Notes: generated from the sequence alone by a model not told the origin. Numbered from the stretch's first letter, positions 8,277-17,397 are shown. The stretch: 64,000 bases of DNA from Streptomyces sp. BV286 (GCF_019090165.1 NZ_JAHRIB010000179.1:19597-83596), one strand, 5' to 3'. A program made the numbers and translations.

Positions 8277-9461
8277 GTGACGAACTCGCTCCGTCCGCAC
8301 GGCCATCACAGGGCTCCGCTCCCGCCGACCCAGTCGTCGGCGCCGGGAGTACCGAGCCCGCGACCATCCACGGCTCCGCACACACCGCAGGCGGGTGCCG
8401 CCACCGCCGGGCCGGACGCCAAGCCCGCCAAGCAGCGCGACGCGTTCTTCGACAACGCCAAGTACCTGGCGATCGTGTTCGTCGCCATGGGCCACGCCTG
8501 GGAACCGCTGACCGACCACAGCCGCGCCGCCGAGGCGCTCTACATGGTCGTCTACACCTTCCACATGCCGGCCTTCATCCTCATCTCCGGCTACTTCTCC
8601 CGCAGTTTCGACATGCGTCCCGACCGGCTGCGGCGGCTGGTCACGGGCATCGCGGTGCCGTACGTCCTCTTCGAGGTGGCGTACTCCCTCTTCAAGAAGT
8701 GGGCCGACGACGACCCCAGCCACCCGATCAGCCTGCTGGACCCCTGGTACCTCACCTGGTTCCTGGTCGCGCTGTTCGTGTGGCGGATGACCGTCCCGCT
8801 GTGGAAGGTCGTGCGCTGGCCCGTGCCGCTCGCGCTCGCCATCGCCGTCCTCGCCTCCGTCTCCCCCGACATCGGCGACGACCTGGACCTCCAGCGCGTC
8901 CTGCAGTTCCTGCCGTTCTTCGTGGTGGGCCTGTGCATGAAGCCCGAGCACTTCCAGCTGATGCGGCGCCGCGAGGTGCGGATCCTGTCGCTGCCGGTGC
9001 TCGCGGTCACGCTGGCCTTCGCGTACTGGGCCGGGCCGCGCATGAACTCGGCGTGGTTCTACCACCGTGACAGTGCCCAGGAACTGGGTGCGCCGTGGTG
9101 GGCCGGTGTCGTGATGACGCTCGCGATGTTCGGCTGCTCGATGGTGCTCACCTCGTGCTTCTTCGCCTGGGTGCCGCGCCGCAAGATGTGGTTCACCGTG
9201 CTCGGCGCGGGCACGCTGTACGGCTACCTGCTGCACGGCTTCCTCGCGAAGGGTTCCCGTTTCTGGGGCTGGTACGACGACTACGCCTGGCTGAACCAGC
9301 CGCTCGGCGAGATCTTCGTCTCCGTCTTCGCCGCGGCGGTCATCACCGCCCTGTGCACCCCGCCGGTGCAGCGCATGTTCCGCTTCGCGATGGAGCCGAA
9401 GATGGAGTGGGCGTTCAAGCGGGACGCCACCGAGCTCGCCCGCGAGCGGGCCAAGTCCTGA
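8277..9461 (+). CDS. Acyltransferase 3 family integral membrane protein
   Basis: A 394-residue polytopic membrane protein of the acyltransferase-3 family, whose members O-acylate cell-surface sugars or secreted metabolites. After a Pro/Ala-rich cytoplasmic leader of about 50 residues come the family hallmarks: RDAFFDNAKYLAIVFVAMGH (first membrane segment, with the usual His at its end) and the TFHMPAFILISGYF segment. About ten hydrophobic segments follow, then a charged C-terminus. GTG at 8277 follows GGTGGGAGGG. The acyl acceptor cannot be told from the sequence. Confidence 0.88.
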   Translation: MTNSLRPHGHHRAPLPPTQSSAPGVPSPRPSTAPHTPQAGAATAGPDAKPAKQRDAFFDNAKYLAIVFVAMGHAWEPLTDHSRAAEALYMVVYTFHMPAFILISGYFSRSFDMRPDRLRRLVTGIAVPYVLFEVAYSLFKKWADDDPSHPISLLDPWYLTWFLVALFVWRMTVPLWKVVRWPVPLALAIAVLASVSPDIGDDLDLQRVLQFLPFFVVGLCMKPEHFQLMRRREVRILSLPVLAVTLAFAYWAGPRMNSAWFYHRDSAQELGAPWWAGVVMTLAMFGCSMVLTSCFFAWVPRRKMWFTVLGAGTLYGYLLHGFLAKGSRFWGWYDDYAWLNQPLGEIFVSVFAAAVITALCTPPVQRMFRFAMEPKMEWAFKRDATELARERAKS

Positions 9462-9534
9462 CGGCTTGGCCCGGTCCGGGGCCCGGGGGCTTGCTGCGGG
9501 CTTGCGGTACGTGCCTGCCTGCGGGCAGGTGAGG

Positions 9535-9566
9535 GCTTGTCGCGCAGTTCCCCGTGCCCCTCAGGG
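9535..9566. repeat. Copy of the dispersed GCGCAGTTCCCCGCGCCCC repeat
   Basis: TGTCGCGCAGTTCCCCGTGC followed by CCCTCAGGGG, in the convergent gap after the acyltransferase gene. The same element occurs near 3950, 36998 and 51160. Confidence 0.6.
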
Positions 9567-9582
9567 GGCGCCCCTGAGGACG

Positions 9583-10062
9583 TCAGTCCTGGGGCAGGCC
9601 CAGGAGTTCGCGCATCGTCGCGTACTTCTGGGTCAGGCGTGCCCTCGTCGCTTCGTCCAGGGCCGCCAGCCGCACCGGGTCGGCGTTGTGGGCGAGGTCG
9701 GACTCCTTGACCAGCAGCGCGCCCTCGGTGGCCAGGACGCGCGCGGCATAGGCCTGCGGGGCTTCGCCCGCCTTCTTGGTGACGGCCAGCACGATGTCCT
9801 TCGTCCGCGCGGACAGCGCCGCCCCGCGCAGCCAGTCCTCGGAGAGCGCCTCGTCCTCGACCGAGTCGTGCAGCCAGGCGGCGGCGATCTGCTCCTCGTC
9901 GCCGCCGCGGGCCCGCACCCCGTCGGCCACGGCCCGCAGATGCTCGGCGTACGGGCGGCCCGCCTTGTCCGTCTGGGCGGCGTGCGCGTTGCGGGCCAGG
10001 GCCTCGACCTCCGTGAGGGTCAGCGCGGCGGTCTCGGGCGTTCGGCGCTCGTTGTCGGTCAT
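9583..10062 (-). CDS. HD-domain phosphohydrolase resembling small alarmone hydrolases
   Basis: A 159-residue protein that is almost entirely one HD domain. The metal-binding residues are arranged as in the hydrolase half of RelA/SpoT and in Mesh1: His41 in GRPYAEHL, His65-Asp66 and Glu69-Asp70 in AAWLHDSVED, and a later DLAHNAD (compare DxLHN). A nucleotide or (p)ppGpp pyrophosphohydrolase role is therefore possible but unproven. Its ATG overlaps the stop codon of the upstream ABC permease by four bases (ATGA), so the two are probably translationally coupled. Confidence 0.85.
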   Translation of the reverse strand: MTDNERRTPETAALTLTEVEALARNAHAAQTDKAGRPYAEHLRAVADGVRARGGDEEQIAAAWLHDSVEDEALSEDWLRGAALSARTKDIVLAVTKKAGEAPQAYAARVLATEGALLVKESDLAHNADPVRLAALDEATRARLTQKYATMRELLGLPQD

Positions 10063-12497
10063 GCGTCGAGTGTGCCCCGTATCGCCGCCCTCGCCGGTAC
10101 GGTCGCCGCCGTCAGCCCAAGAACGACGACGGCCGCCACGAACGACCCGTACACCAGCGGGGGTACGTACGGTGCCTGGCCGGTCAGGCCCTTCATCATC
10201 GGGACGAGCGTGGCGAGCGCGATGGCCGTGCCGAGGGCGATACCGGCCAGGGTGACGAGCAGGGCCTCCCAGCGGATCATGCGCATCACCTGGCGGCGGG
10301 TGGACCCGATGAGCCGCAACGTGCCCAGCTCGCGGCGGCGGTCGAGCACCGTCATCACCAGGGTGTTGGCGGCGGCGACGGCCGCGAAACCGCCGAGGAC
10401 GGCCGCCATGACGGTGTTGGCCCACTCGTTCAGTTCGAGGTCGAGCGACCGGGCGGCGGTGTAGTCGCCGCGGTCCACGACTGTGCCGACCTTCGCCAGG
10501 GCCTCGGCGCTCCCGCCCTTCGTCCAGACCTCGGTGGTGAAGGCGGAGGTGACATGGGCCGCCAGGTCCGCCCGGCCCATGGTGACCTGGGCCAGTCCCA
10601 GGCCACGCCCGTACGTGGCCACCACGCGCGGCGACGTCTTCGTACCGTCGGGCAGGCGCAGTTCGACGCGGTCGCCCACGCCGACGTCGGCGCTCCGGGC
10701 CAGTGAGGCGTCGAGCGCGACCTCGCCCCGCTTCAGGGACAGGGCGCCCTTCTCGACCTCGAGGTCCTGCACGCGGGCCAGGTCGCGGGGCGAACCCGTG
10801 ACGCCCTGCGTGGAGGCCGAGTCGAGCATGCCGTTCCCCCGGAAGAGGACCTCGGTCCGCAACAGGCCCACAGCCGCAGTGACTTCGGGGGTGCGCGCGG
10901 CCTCTCGCACGGCGTCCGGGGCGAGACCGGCGTCGGACGTCACGATGTGGTCGGCCACGATGCCGTCCCGCTGCTGCTCCTGGACGGCCCGCTCCTCGCT
11001 GCTGTGCATGAAGACGAGGACGGACGAGAAGGCCATCGCGAGGACGATCGGGGTGATCGCGGAGGCCATCCGGCGGGCGTTCGTACGGGAGTTGGCGGCG
11101 GCGAGCGAGGCGGAGGCACCCGCCCCGCGCAGCGGGAGTCCGAACAGGGCGGCGCAGGCGCGTGCGACGAGCGGCCCCAGCAGTGCCACCGCCAGCATGA
11201 ACAGCATGACGATGCCCAGTGCCGCGTTGGCCGCGTCCTCGCCGGTCAGCGAGGCGGACAGCCCCGCGCAGACGGTGCCCCCGACAGCTGCCGCGATGCC
11301 CAGCGGGGTACGGATCCAGCCCGGCCGCAACCGCTCCACGGACGCTTCGACGAGCGCCTGCCCCGGCTTGGTCCGGGCCGGGCGGCGGGCGGCCACGTAT
11401 CCCGCGACCAGCGCCGCCAGCAGCACCGCACCGACGGCCGCGAGCAGCGGGATGTACGAGACGGACAGGCCGACGGCCTCCGGAATCGCTCCCTTGTCCC
11501 TGAGCTGTCCGAACCACCAGTGGGCCAGGGCGACTCCGGGCAGGCAGCCGACCAGGCCCGCGAGGGGCGCGACGAGCAGGGCCTCGGTGGCGACGGATCG
11601 GCGGACCTGGCGCGGCGTCGTACCGATGGCGCGCAGCAGGGCGAACTCGCGGGCGCGCTGGGCCACCGACAGGGCGACCGTGCCCATCGCGGTGAAGATG
11701 GCCACCGTCGCGGCGACGCCGCCGAAGGAGGCCCCGAGCGCGATGAGCATCTCCTTGGCCTCGGCGAGGGAGGAGTCCTCCACGGCCCCGCGGTCGTCAC
11801 CGGTGTGCACCTCGGCGCGGTGTCCGAGGGCGCGCGCCACCTGGGACTTGAGGGTCGCGGCGGAGGTTCCGTCCGCCGGGAGGACGGCGATGGCGTCGAT
11901 CCGGCCGGGGTGCCCGGAGATGCGTACGGCTTCGGTGTCGGCGAACCATGCGGTGGGCCGCCCCGCGCCGGTGAGGCCGGAGACGCGGAAGGAGCGGGGG
12001 CCGTCGGCGGTCGTCAGGGTGACGCGGTCGCCGACCGTGCCCTTCGTGAGGACGACCTCGCCCTCGCGGGGAGCCTGCCCCGCCGTCAGCCGCTCGCCCG
12101 TGAAGGCGGTGGAGCCCCAGCCGTGCGCGGTGACCGGGTCGCCCGCCCCCGTCCGGAGGGGGAAGGTCACGTCCGGCACCGCTGTCCGCGCGCCGGGCAC
12201 CGAAGCGGCCTTCGCCACCAGCGAGCCGTCCAGCCGGGCCCGGTCCGGGACGGGCACGGGGTCGTCCTCGCGGTCCTCGCCGTGGCCGGTGACGAGGTGG
12301 GCGCGCTGGTCGGCGGCGGCGACCACGGGGGCGCCGGCGTAGCGGACGGGGGGAACGGAGGCGCGCAGGCCGGTCTCCAGGAGGATGCCGCAGGCCGAGA
12401 CGATCAGGGCGGCCATGGCGAGCGCGACGAAGGTGCCGACGAAGGCGGCGGGCTTGAAGCGGACGGCGGCACGGGCGAGCCCGTTGGGCACGAACAT
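10059..12497 (-). CDS. ABC transporter permease, FtsX/MacB type
   Basis: An 812-residue permease with two FtsX units. Each has a membrane segment, a large extracytoplasmic domain and three further membrane segments. Motifs include VALSVAQRAREFALLRAIGT in the first unit and TVLDRRRELGTLRLIGSTRR in the second. The ATG start at 12497 shares its A with the stop codon of the ATPase gene (TGATG). The frame continues open upstream through the ATPase gene, but that is a composition artefact. With the ATPase it should export or extract a lipid, lipoprotein or antimicrobial; the cargo is unknown. Confidence 0.92.
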   Translation of the reverse strand: MFVPNGLARAAVRFKPAAFVGTFVALAMAALIVSACGILLETGLRASVPPVRYAGAPVVAAADQRAHLVTGHGEDREDDPVPVPDRARLDGSLVAKAASVPGARTAVPDVTFPLRTGAGDPVTAHGWGSTAFTGERLTAGQAPREGEVVLTKGTVGDRVTLTTADGPRSFRVSGLTGAGRPTAWFADTEAVRISGHPGRIDAIAVLPADGTSAATLKSQVARALGHRAEVHTGDDRGAVEDSSLAEAKEMLIALGASFGGVAATVAIFTAMGTVALSVAQRAREFALLRAIGTTPRQVRRSVATEALLVAPLAGLVGCLPGVALAHWWFGQLRDKGAIPEAVGLSVSYIPLLAAVGAVLLAALVAGYVAARRPARTKPGQALVEASVERLRPGWIRTPLGIAAAVGGTVCAGLSASLTGEDAANAALGIVMLFMLAVALLGPLVARACAALFGLPLRGAGASASLAAANSRTNARRMASAITPIVLAMAFSSVLVFMHSSEERAVQEQQRDGIVADHIVTSDAGLAPDAVREAARTPEVTAAVGLLRTEVLFRGNGMLDSASTQGVTGSPRDLARVQDLEVEKGALSLKRGEVALDASLARSADVGVGDRVELRLPDGTKTSPRVVATYGRGLGLAQVTMGRADLAAHVTSAFTTEVWTKGGSAEALAKVGTVVDRGDYTAARSLDLELNEWANTVMAAVLGGFAAVAAANTLVMTVLDRRRELGTLRLIGSTRRQVMRMIRWEALLVTLAGIALGTAIALATLVPMMKGLTGQAPYVPPLVYGSFVAAVVVLGLTAATVPARAAIRGTLDA

Positions 12498-13333
12498 CAG
12501 GCCGCCGCTCCCGAGAAGGAGGGGGCCGTCAGGGCGGTCATGCGGGCGGCGATCCGCTCGGCCGTGGCTCCTTCGAGGTGGTCGGTGATCGAGCCGTCGG
12601 CGAGGAAGAGCACGCGGTCGGCCCAGGCGGCGGCCGCCGGGTCGTGGGTGACCATGACGACGGTGGCGCCCAGGCCGTCCACGGCCCGCCGCAGCAGTCC
12701 CAGGACCTCGGCCGCGGTGGTCGTGTCGAGCGCTCCGGTGGGCTCGTCCGCGAAGACGACGTCGGGCCGGGTGACGAGGGCGCGGGCGATGGCGACACGC
12801 TGCTGCTGTCCGCCGGAGAGCTGGCCGGGGCGTCGCCGTCCCAGCCCGTCGAGGCCGACCTGGCGCAGGACGTCGGCCGCCCGTCGCCGGTCGGGCCGGT
12901 GGCCCGCGAGGCGCATCGGCAGGACGACGTTCTGCTCGACGGTCAGGGACGGCAGCAGGTTGAACGCCTGGAAGACGAACCCGAGGCGGGTACGCCGCAA
13001 GGCCGTCAGCTTGTTCTCGCTCATGCCCGTGATCTCGGTGCCGCCGAGCCTGACGGTCCCTCCGTTCGGCCGGTCCAGGCCGGCCGCGCACTGCAGGAAC
13101 GTGGACTTGCCCGAGCCGGAGGGGCCCATGACGGCGGTGAAGCTGCCGCGCGGGAGGGCGAGGTCGATCCCCCGCAGGGCGTGTACGGCCGAGCCACCGC
13201 GCCCGTACTGGCGCCGCACGCCCCGCAGTTCGACGGCCCAGTCGCCCGCCGGACCGGTCGTGTCGTGCACGGCGTCCCGGTCCTCGTACCGCTTCCTGCG
13301 CAGCCCCATGGCCGGGTCCCGCCCTTCCGTCAT
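12497..13333 (-). CDS. ABC transporter ATP-binding protein, MacB/LolD type
   Basis: Predicted 278 residues. Walker A is MGPSGSGKST, the Q-loop VFQAFNLLPSLT, the signature LSGGQQQRVAIARAL, Walker B VVFADEPTGALD, and the H-loop VTHDP. The LPSLTVEQNV pattern is typical of ATPases that pair with FtsX-like permeases. It is first gene of a three-gene overlapping unit (ATPase, permease, HD hydrolase). An alternative ATG lies eight codons downstream (13309). Neither start has a strong ribosome site; the longer one is given. Confidence 0.93.
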   Translation of the reverse strand: MTEGRDPAMGLRRKRYEDRDAVHDTTGPAGDWAVELRGVRRQYGRGGSAVHALRGIDLALPRGSFTAVMGPSGSGKSTFLQCAAGLDRPNGGTVRLGGTEITGMSENKLTALRRTRLGFVFQAFNLLPSLTVEQNVVLPMRLAGHRPDRRRAADVLRQVGLDGLGRRRPGQLSGGQQQRVAIARALVTRPDVVFADEPTGALDTTTAAEVLGLLRRAVDGLGATVVMVTHDPAAAAWADRVLFLADGSITDHLEGATAERIAARMTALTAPSFSGAAA

Positions 13334-13488
13334 CCGTCGTGCCGCTCTTCGCGGCGGCTCGCTGCCGATGCCTCGACGCTACGGAGCGGGGGCCGGCCAC
13401 GGCCATGAGGACGACCTCCGGGTCCGGGTGGGGGAAACCCCACCCGACCACCTCCACAAGTCGTTTGGTAAACTAACTACTGACGCTT

Positions 13489-13506
13489 TCTTGACACTCT
13501 CTTGAC
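13489..13506. promoter_or_regulatory. Helically phased TCTTGAC direct repeat in the divergent promoter region
   Basis: TCTTGAC occurs at 13489-13495 and 13500-13506, one helical turn apart, between the divergent ABC operon and antiporter gene. A short inverted repeat GTTT-ggt-AAAC lies nearby (13463-13473). Possible operator; the regulator is unknown. Confidence 0.35.
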
Positions 13507-13532
13507 CCACTCGACCAAGGAGGAACGGGCCC

Positions 13533-14741
13533 ATCGGACACGCAGAGCTCCTGATCGCCATGGGCGGCGCCTTTCTGGCCGCCGCCGTTCTCGCCCGCGC
13601 GGGCGCCCGTATCGGGCTCCCCACCATTCCCCTCTTCATCCTGGCCGGGATCCTGCTCGGTCCGCACACGCCCGGCATCGTGCTCGTCTCGAACCCGCAC
13701 GACATGGAGATGCTCTCCGCGCTGGGCCTGGTGCTGCTGCTCTTCTACCTCGGCCTCGAATTCCACATGGACGACCTCAAGGCGGGTGGCCGCCGGATGG
13801 CGCTCGCCGGGGGGACCTACCTCGCGCTGAACGTCGGCGCGGGCCTGGGTTTCGGATTCGCCCTCGGCTGGGGCACGTCCGAGGCGCTGGTGCTCGCCGG
13901 GGTGCTCGGCATCTCCTCGTCGGCGATCGTCACGAAGGTGCTGGTGGACACGGGGCGGCTGGGCAATCCCGAGACGAAGCCGATCCTCGGCATCATCGTG
14001 GTCGAGGACATCTTCCTCGCCCTCTACCTGGCGGCCCTCCAGCCGATCCTGTCCGGCGCCGACTCCCTGGGCGCGGCGGTCCTGGACGGCGGCAAGGCCT
14101 TCGCCTTCCTCCTGCTGCTGGCGCTCGCCGCCCGCTTCGGTACGCGGATCGTGGGACGCCTGTTCGCCACCAAGGACGACGAGCTGCTGGTCATCTCCTT
14201 CCTCGGTGCGGCCGTGTTCATGGCGGGAGTCTCGGAGTGGTTCGGAGTGGCGGACGCCATCGGGGCGTTCATGGTCGGCCTGATGCTCGGCAGCACGACC
14301 TCCGGCGAGCGCATACGCAAGCTGGTCCACCCGCTGCGGGACGCCTTCGGCGCGATGTTCTTCTTCGCCTTCGGACTCTCCATCGACCCGGGCGACCTTC
14401 CGACGGTCCTGTGGCCGGTCCTCGCGGCGGTGGCGCTGACGCTGGTCATGAACGTGCTGGCGGGACTGGGCGCGGCCCGCATCTACGGCTTCGGGCCCGG
14501 CCCGGCCGCCAACATCTCGACCACGCTTCTCGCCCGCGGGGAGTTCGCTCTCATCCTCGCCACGATGGCCGCGGTGGCGGGGCTCGACCCCCGGCTTTCG
14601 CCCTTCATCGCGGGGTACGTGCTGGTGCTGGCCGTTCTCGGTCCACTGGCCGCGGGGCGGTCGGAGTGGCTGGCCAGGGTGCTGCCCGGCGGCAAGGACC
14701 GTGCGGAGACCGAGGTACGGGAGACGGCGCGGGTCGGCTGA
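13533..14741 (+). CDS. Cation/proton antiporter, CPA2 (KefB-like) family
   Basis: Polytopic membrane protein of about 402 residues with some 12 hydrophobic segments. The family motifs are IGLPTIPLFILAGILLGP near the N-terminus and VLGISSSAIVTKVL in the ion-binding core. There is no C-terminal TrkA-N domain. The first ATG (13560) would cut the first membrane segment in half and leave the strong AAGGAGGA (13517-13524) 36 bp away. The in-frame ATC at 13533 gives a complete first segment and 8-nt spacing, so ATC is my preferred start. A monovalent-cation/proton exchange role is inferred from the family. Confidence 0.85.
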   Translation: MGHAELLIAMGGAFLAAAVLARAGARIGLPTIPLFILAGILLGPHTPGIVLVSNPHDMEMLSALGLVLLLFYLGLEFHMDDLKAGGRRMALAGGTYLALNVGAGLGFGFALGWGTSEALVLAGVLGISSSAIVTKVLVDTGRLGNPETKPILGIIVVEDIFLALYLAALQPILSGADSLGAAVLDGGKAFAFLLLLALAARFGTRIVGRLFATKDDELLVISFLGAAVFMAGVSEWFGVADAIGAFMVGLMLGSTTSGERIRKLVHPLRDAFGAMFFFAFGLSIDPGDLPTVLWPVLAAVALTLVMNVLAGLGAARIYGFGPGPAANISTTLLARGEFALILATMAAVAGLDPRLSPFIAGYVLVLAVLGPLAAGRSEWLARVLPGGKDRAETEVRETARVG

Positions 14742-14746
14742 CGCGG

Positions 14747-14780
14747 ACACCGGAGGGGCCCATGGCGGCCCCGCCGGTGT
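14747..14780. terminator. Bidirectional terminator between antiporter and phosphatase genes
   Basis: ACACCGG-a-GGGGCC pairs with GGCCCC-g-CCGGTGT across a 6-nt loop (one mismatch) between convergent genes. Confidence 0.8.
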
Positions 14781-14793
14781 TCGCAGGTGACGG

Positions 14794-15975
14794 TCAGAGC
14801 GTGGCGGGACCCGTCGTCGCGCCCTCGCGGCAGATCAGCAGGAGGGCCCGGTCGTCGTTCACGTCCTTGGCGACCGCCTCGATCAGGTGCCAGGCGGCGC
14901 CGTGGAACCCGCCGGCCACATACCGGTCGGCCTCCCCGGTCAGCTTGTCGATGCCCTCGACGATGTCCCGGTCGGACGTCTCCACCAGCCCGTCCGTGAA
15001 GAGCATCAGGACGTCCCCGGGACGCAGCGATCCCTTCACCGGGTCGAACTGCGCGCCGTCGTACACGCCCAGGAGGGGCCCCTCCGCGGCCTTCTCCTCC
15101 CAGCGTCCGTTTCCCGCGCTGAGCTGAAGCCCCGGCGGGTGTCCCGCGTTGAAGAGTTCGTAGTCCCCCGAGTCCAGGTCCAGCACGAGATGGATCGACG
15201 TGGCGAACCCCTCGTCCCAGTCCTGCCGCAGCAGGTAGCCGTTCGCCGCGGGCAGGAAGGCGTGCGGCGGCAGGGAACCCAGCAGCCCGCCGAACGCGCC
15301 GGACAGGAGCAGCGCCCGCGATCCGGCGTCCATCCCCTTGCCGGAGACGTCCGTCAGGACCGCCTCCAGAGTGCGCCCGCCGTTCGTACGGGCCGCGACC
15401 ACGAAGTCACCGGAGAACGACTGGCCCCCGGCCGGCCGCAGCGCCATCTCCCGATGCCATCCCGCGGGGAGCTTCGGCAGTTTGCTCTGCACCCGAATCC
15501 GCTCGCGGAGGTCGAACAGCATCGTGCCGCCCCGCCGCCACGGCACCCCGACCCGGCTGCGGAACTGGGCGATCAGCAGCCCGAACAACCCGCACGCGGC
15601 CACGACCAGCACGATGCCCGGCGTCACCCGGGAGGGCCCCTCGGTGTAGGGGCCGAGTTTCACGGACTCCACGATCAACGCGGTCGCGGCCGCGGCGTAC
15701 AGCCCGAGCAGGCTCGACGGCCTCAGCAGCAGCCCGCCCGCGACAATCGGCAGGACGAGCATCGCCGGCGAGCACCAGACGGAGTTCATGAGTGTGACGC
15801 AGGCGATCACGGGAATGGTCAGCAGGAGACCCGCGAGCGCGACCCAGTCCGAACCGTCGCCCCGGAAGTAGTCGACGGCGGATCTGCGCAGCCCGGTGCG
15901 GACCCGGTGTACCTGCTTCTTCAACCGGGCCGTGAACGTATCGGCTTCCGCGCGCCGCTCTCGTCCTGCTGCCAT
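14794..15975 (-). CDS. Membrane PP2C-family phosphatase, SpoIIE/RsbU type
   Basis: A 393-residue protein. The N-terminal part has four or five membrane segments (roughly residues 43-145). The C-terminal PP2C-like SpoIIE domain shows the metal-binding motifs GGQSFSGDFV, TDVSGKGMDA and FTDGLVETSD. Members dephosphorylate anti-anti-sigma factors (STAS proteins) in partner-switching pathways. No anti-sigma or STAS gene is adjacent, so its partner is elsewhere. The membrane part has no recognisable sensor domain. ATG start at 15975. Confidence 0.9.
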   Translation of the reverse strand: MAAGRERRAEADTFTARLKKQVHRVRTGLRRSAVDYFRGDGSDWVALAGLLLTIPVIACVTLMNSVWCSPAMLVLPIVAGGLLLRPSSLLGLYAAAATALIVESVKLGPYTEGPSRVTPGIVLVVAACGLFGLLIAQFRSRVGVPWRRGGTMLFDLRERIRVQSKLPKLPAGWHREMALRPAGGQSFSGDFVVAARTNGGRTLEAVLTDVSGKGMDAGSRALLLSGAFGGLLGSLPPHAFLPAANGYLLRQDWDEGFATSIHLVLDLDSGDYELFNAGHPPGLQLSAGNGRWEEKAAEGPLLGVYDGAQFDPVKGSLRPGDVLMLFTDGLVETSDRDIVEGIDKLTGEADRYVAGGFHGAAWHLIEAVAKDVNDDRALLLICREGATTGPATL

Positions 15976-16161
15976 TAGTTCGGGACCCTATCCATCGGAC
16001 CAGGTGCTTGGCACGGGAGGTCCCACTTGTCCCCCGTCCGGGGACGGAAGTCACAGGGAACACCGGCCCTCGCAGAGCGTACGGCCGGATCGGGACCTGG
16101 CAACGCCCGGCCGGGAGAAATGCAGTCGCTCAGCCCGGATTGCCCTGGTAGGCATGGGGAC

Positions 16162-17397
16162 ATGACGACAGACTTGCGCGGGCTGCGCCCGGACGACTGG
16201 GACGAGTGGTACGGGAAGCTGGAGCTCGCGTTCGGCGGGGTCGCGGAATCCCCCGAGGAGCGGGCGCTGTGGAGCGACCTCACGGAGCACGACCGTTTCA
16301 TCGGCGCCTGGGACGGTGACGAGTGCGTGGGCACGGCCGGCGCGTTCACCTTCCGGGTCACGGTCCCGGGCGGTGCCTCCGTGCAGGCCGCGGGCGTCAC
16401 GATGGTGAGCGTCTCCTCGACGCACCGCAGGCGCGGTGTGCTCACCTCGATGATGCGGCGCCAGCTGGACGACGTACGGTCCTGGGGCGAGCCGCTCGCC
16501 GTGCTCACGGCGAGCGAGCCGGTCATCTACGGCCGCTTCGGCTACGGCATCGCGACCCATCAGCTGCGCGCCGAGATCGACACGTCCCGGGTACGGCTGT
16601 CGGTCCCGGACGGCACGGACGACGTACAGCTGCGGCGCGCGGACCCGCACGACGCGGCCGTACGCGACGCGTGCGAGGCGGTGTACGCGCGGCATGCGGC
16701 GGCCCGGCCCGGGATGCTGGAGCGGCGGCCGGGCTGGGAGCGGCTGCCGCTGCTCGACCCGGAGAGCGACCGCAAGGGCGGGTCGCCGCTGCAGTGCGTA
16801 CTCGCCCGGCGGGACGGTGAAGTCATCGGCTATGTGCGGTACTTCATCAAGCCGGACTGGGACGCGGCCGGGCCGAGGGGCACGGTCGAGCTGCGCGACC
16901 TGGAGGCGCTCGACCCGGCGGCGTACGCGGCGCTGTGGCGGCACCTCTTCGACATCGACCTGACGTCGACGGTGAAGACGTACAACAGGCCCGTGGACGA
17001 CGCCTGGCAGCATCTCGTCTCCGACCCCAGGCGGTGCGGGACGGCGCAGCGGGACTCGCTCCATGTGCGGCTCGTCGACGTGGGCGCGGCGCTGGAGGCC
17101 CGGACGTACCAGACGCCCGTGGACGTGGTGTTCGAGGTCGAGGACACCTTCTGCCCCTGGAACGAGGGGCGTTGGCGGCTCACGGGCGACGCGAAGGGCG
17201 CGTCCTGCGCACGGACCGCCGACGCGGCCGATCTCAGCCTGTCCGTACGGGAGTTGGGGGCGGCCTATCTCGGTGGCGTGTCCCTCGCCTCGCTGGCCGC
17301 GGCGGGGCGGGTGCGGGAGTTGCGCCAGGGCGCCCTCGCGGAGGCCTCGCTCGGCTTCTCCTCCGTCGTGGCGCCCTGGCTGCCGCACGGTTTCTGA
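16162..17397 (+). CDS. Eis-like GNAT N-acetyltransferase
   Basis: A 411-residue protein with the architecture of mycobacterial Eis: an N-terminal GNAT domain, a second GNAT-like domain and a C-terminal SCP2-like domain. The acetyl-CoA loop is VSVSSTHRRRGVLTSMMRRQ. EPVIYGRFGYG carries the conserved Tyr region. The chain ends in Phe, which matters because the C-terminal carboxylate of a terminal Phe is the catalytic base in Eis. Relatives acetylate amines such as aminoglycosides. The ATG at 16162 starts directly at the domain; the upstream open frame is not protein-like. Divergent from the phosphatase gene. Confidence 0.88.
   Translation: MTTDLRGLRPDDWDEWYGKLELAFGGVAESPEERALWSDLTEHDRFIGAWDGDECVGTAGAFTFRVTVPGGASVQAAGVTMVSVSSTHRRRGVLTSMMRRQLDDVRSWGEPLAVLTASEPVIYGRFGYGIATHQLRAEIDTSRVRLSVPDGTDDVQLRRADPHDAAVRDACEAVYARHAAARPGMLERRPGWERLPLLDPESDRKGGSPLQCVLARRDGEVIGYVRYFIKPDWDAAGPRGTVELRDLEALDPAAYAALWRHLFDIDLTSTVKTYNRPVDDAWQHLVSDPRRCGTAQRDSLHVRLVDVGAALEARTYQTPVDVVFEVEDTFCPWNEGRWRLTGDAKGASCARTADAADLSLSVRELGAAYLGGVSLASLAAAGRVRELRQGALAEASLGFSSVVAPWLPHGF

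Noticed and set aside
9583..11517. 644-codon frame extending the HD protein upstream
   Set aside because: Only the last 159 residues are protein-like. The rest is an out-of-phase reading of the permease gene, and the ATGA overlap gives a normal start.
10059..13457. 1132-codon frame suggesting a fused ATPase-permease protein
   Set aside because: Upstream of 12497 it runs out of phase through the ABC ATPase gene. The real permease starts at the TGATG junction and the ATPase has its own frame with all motifs.
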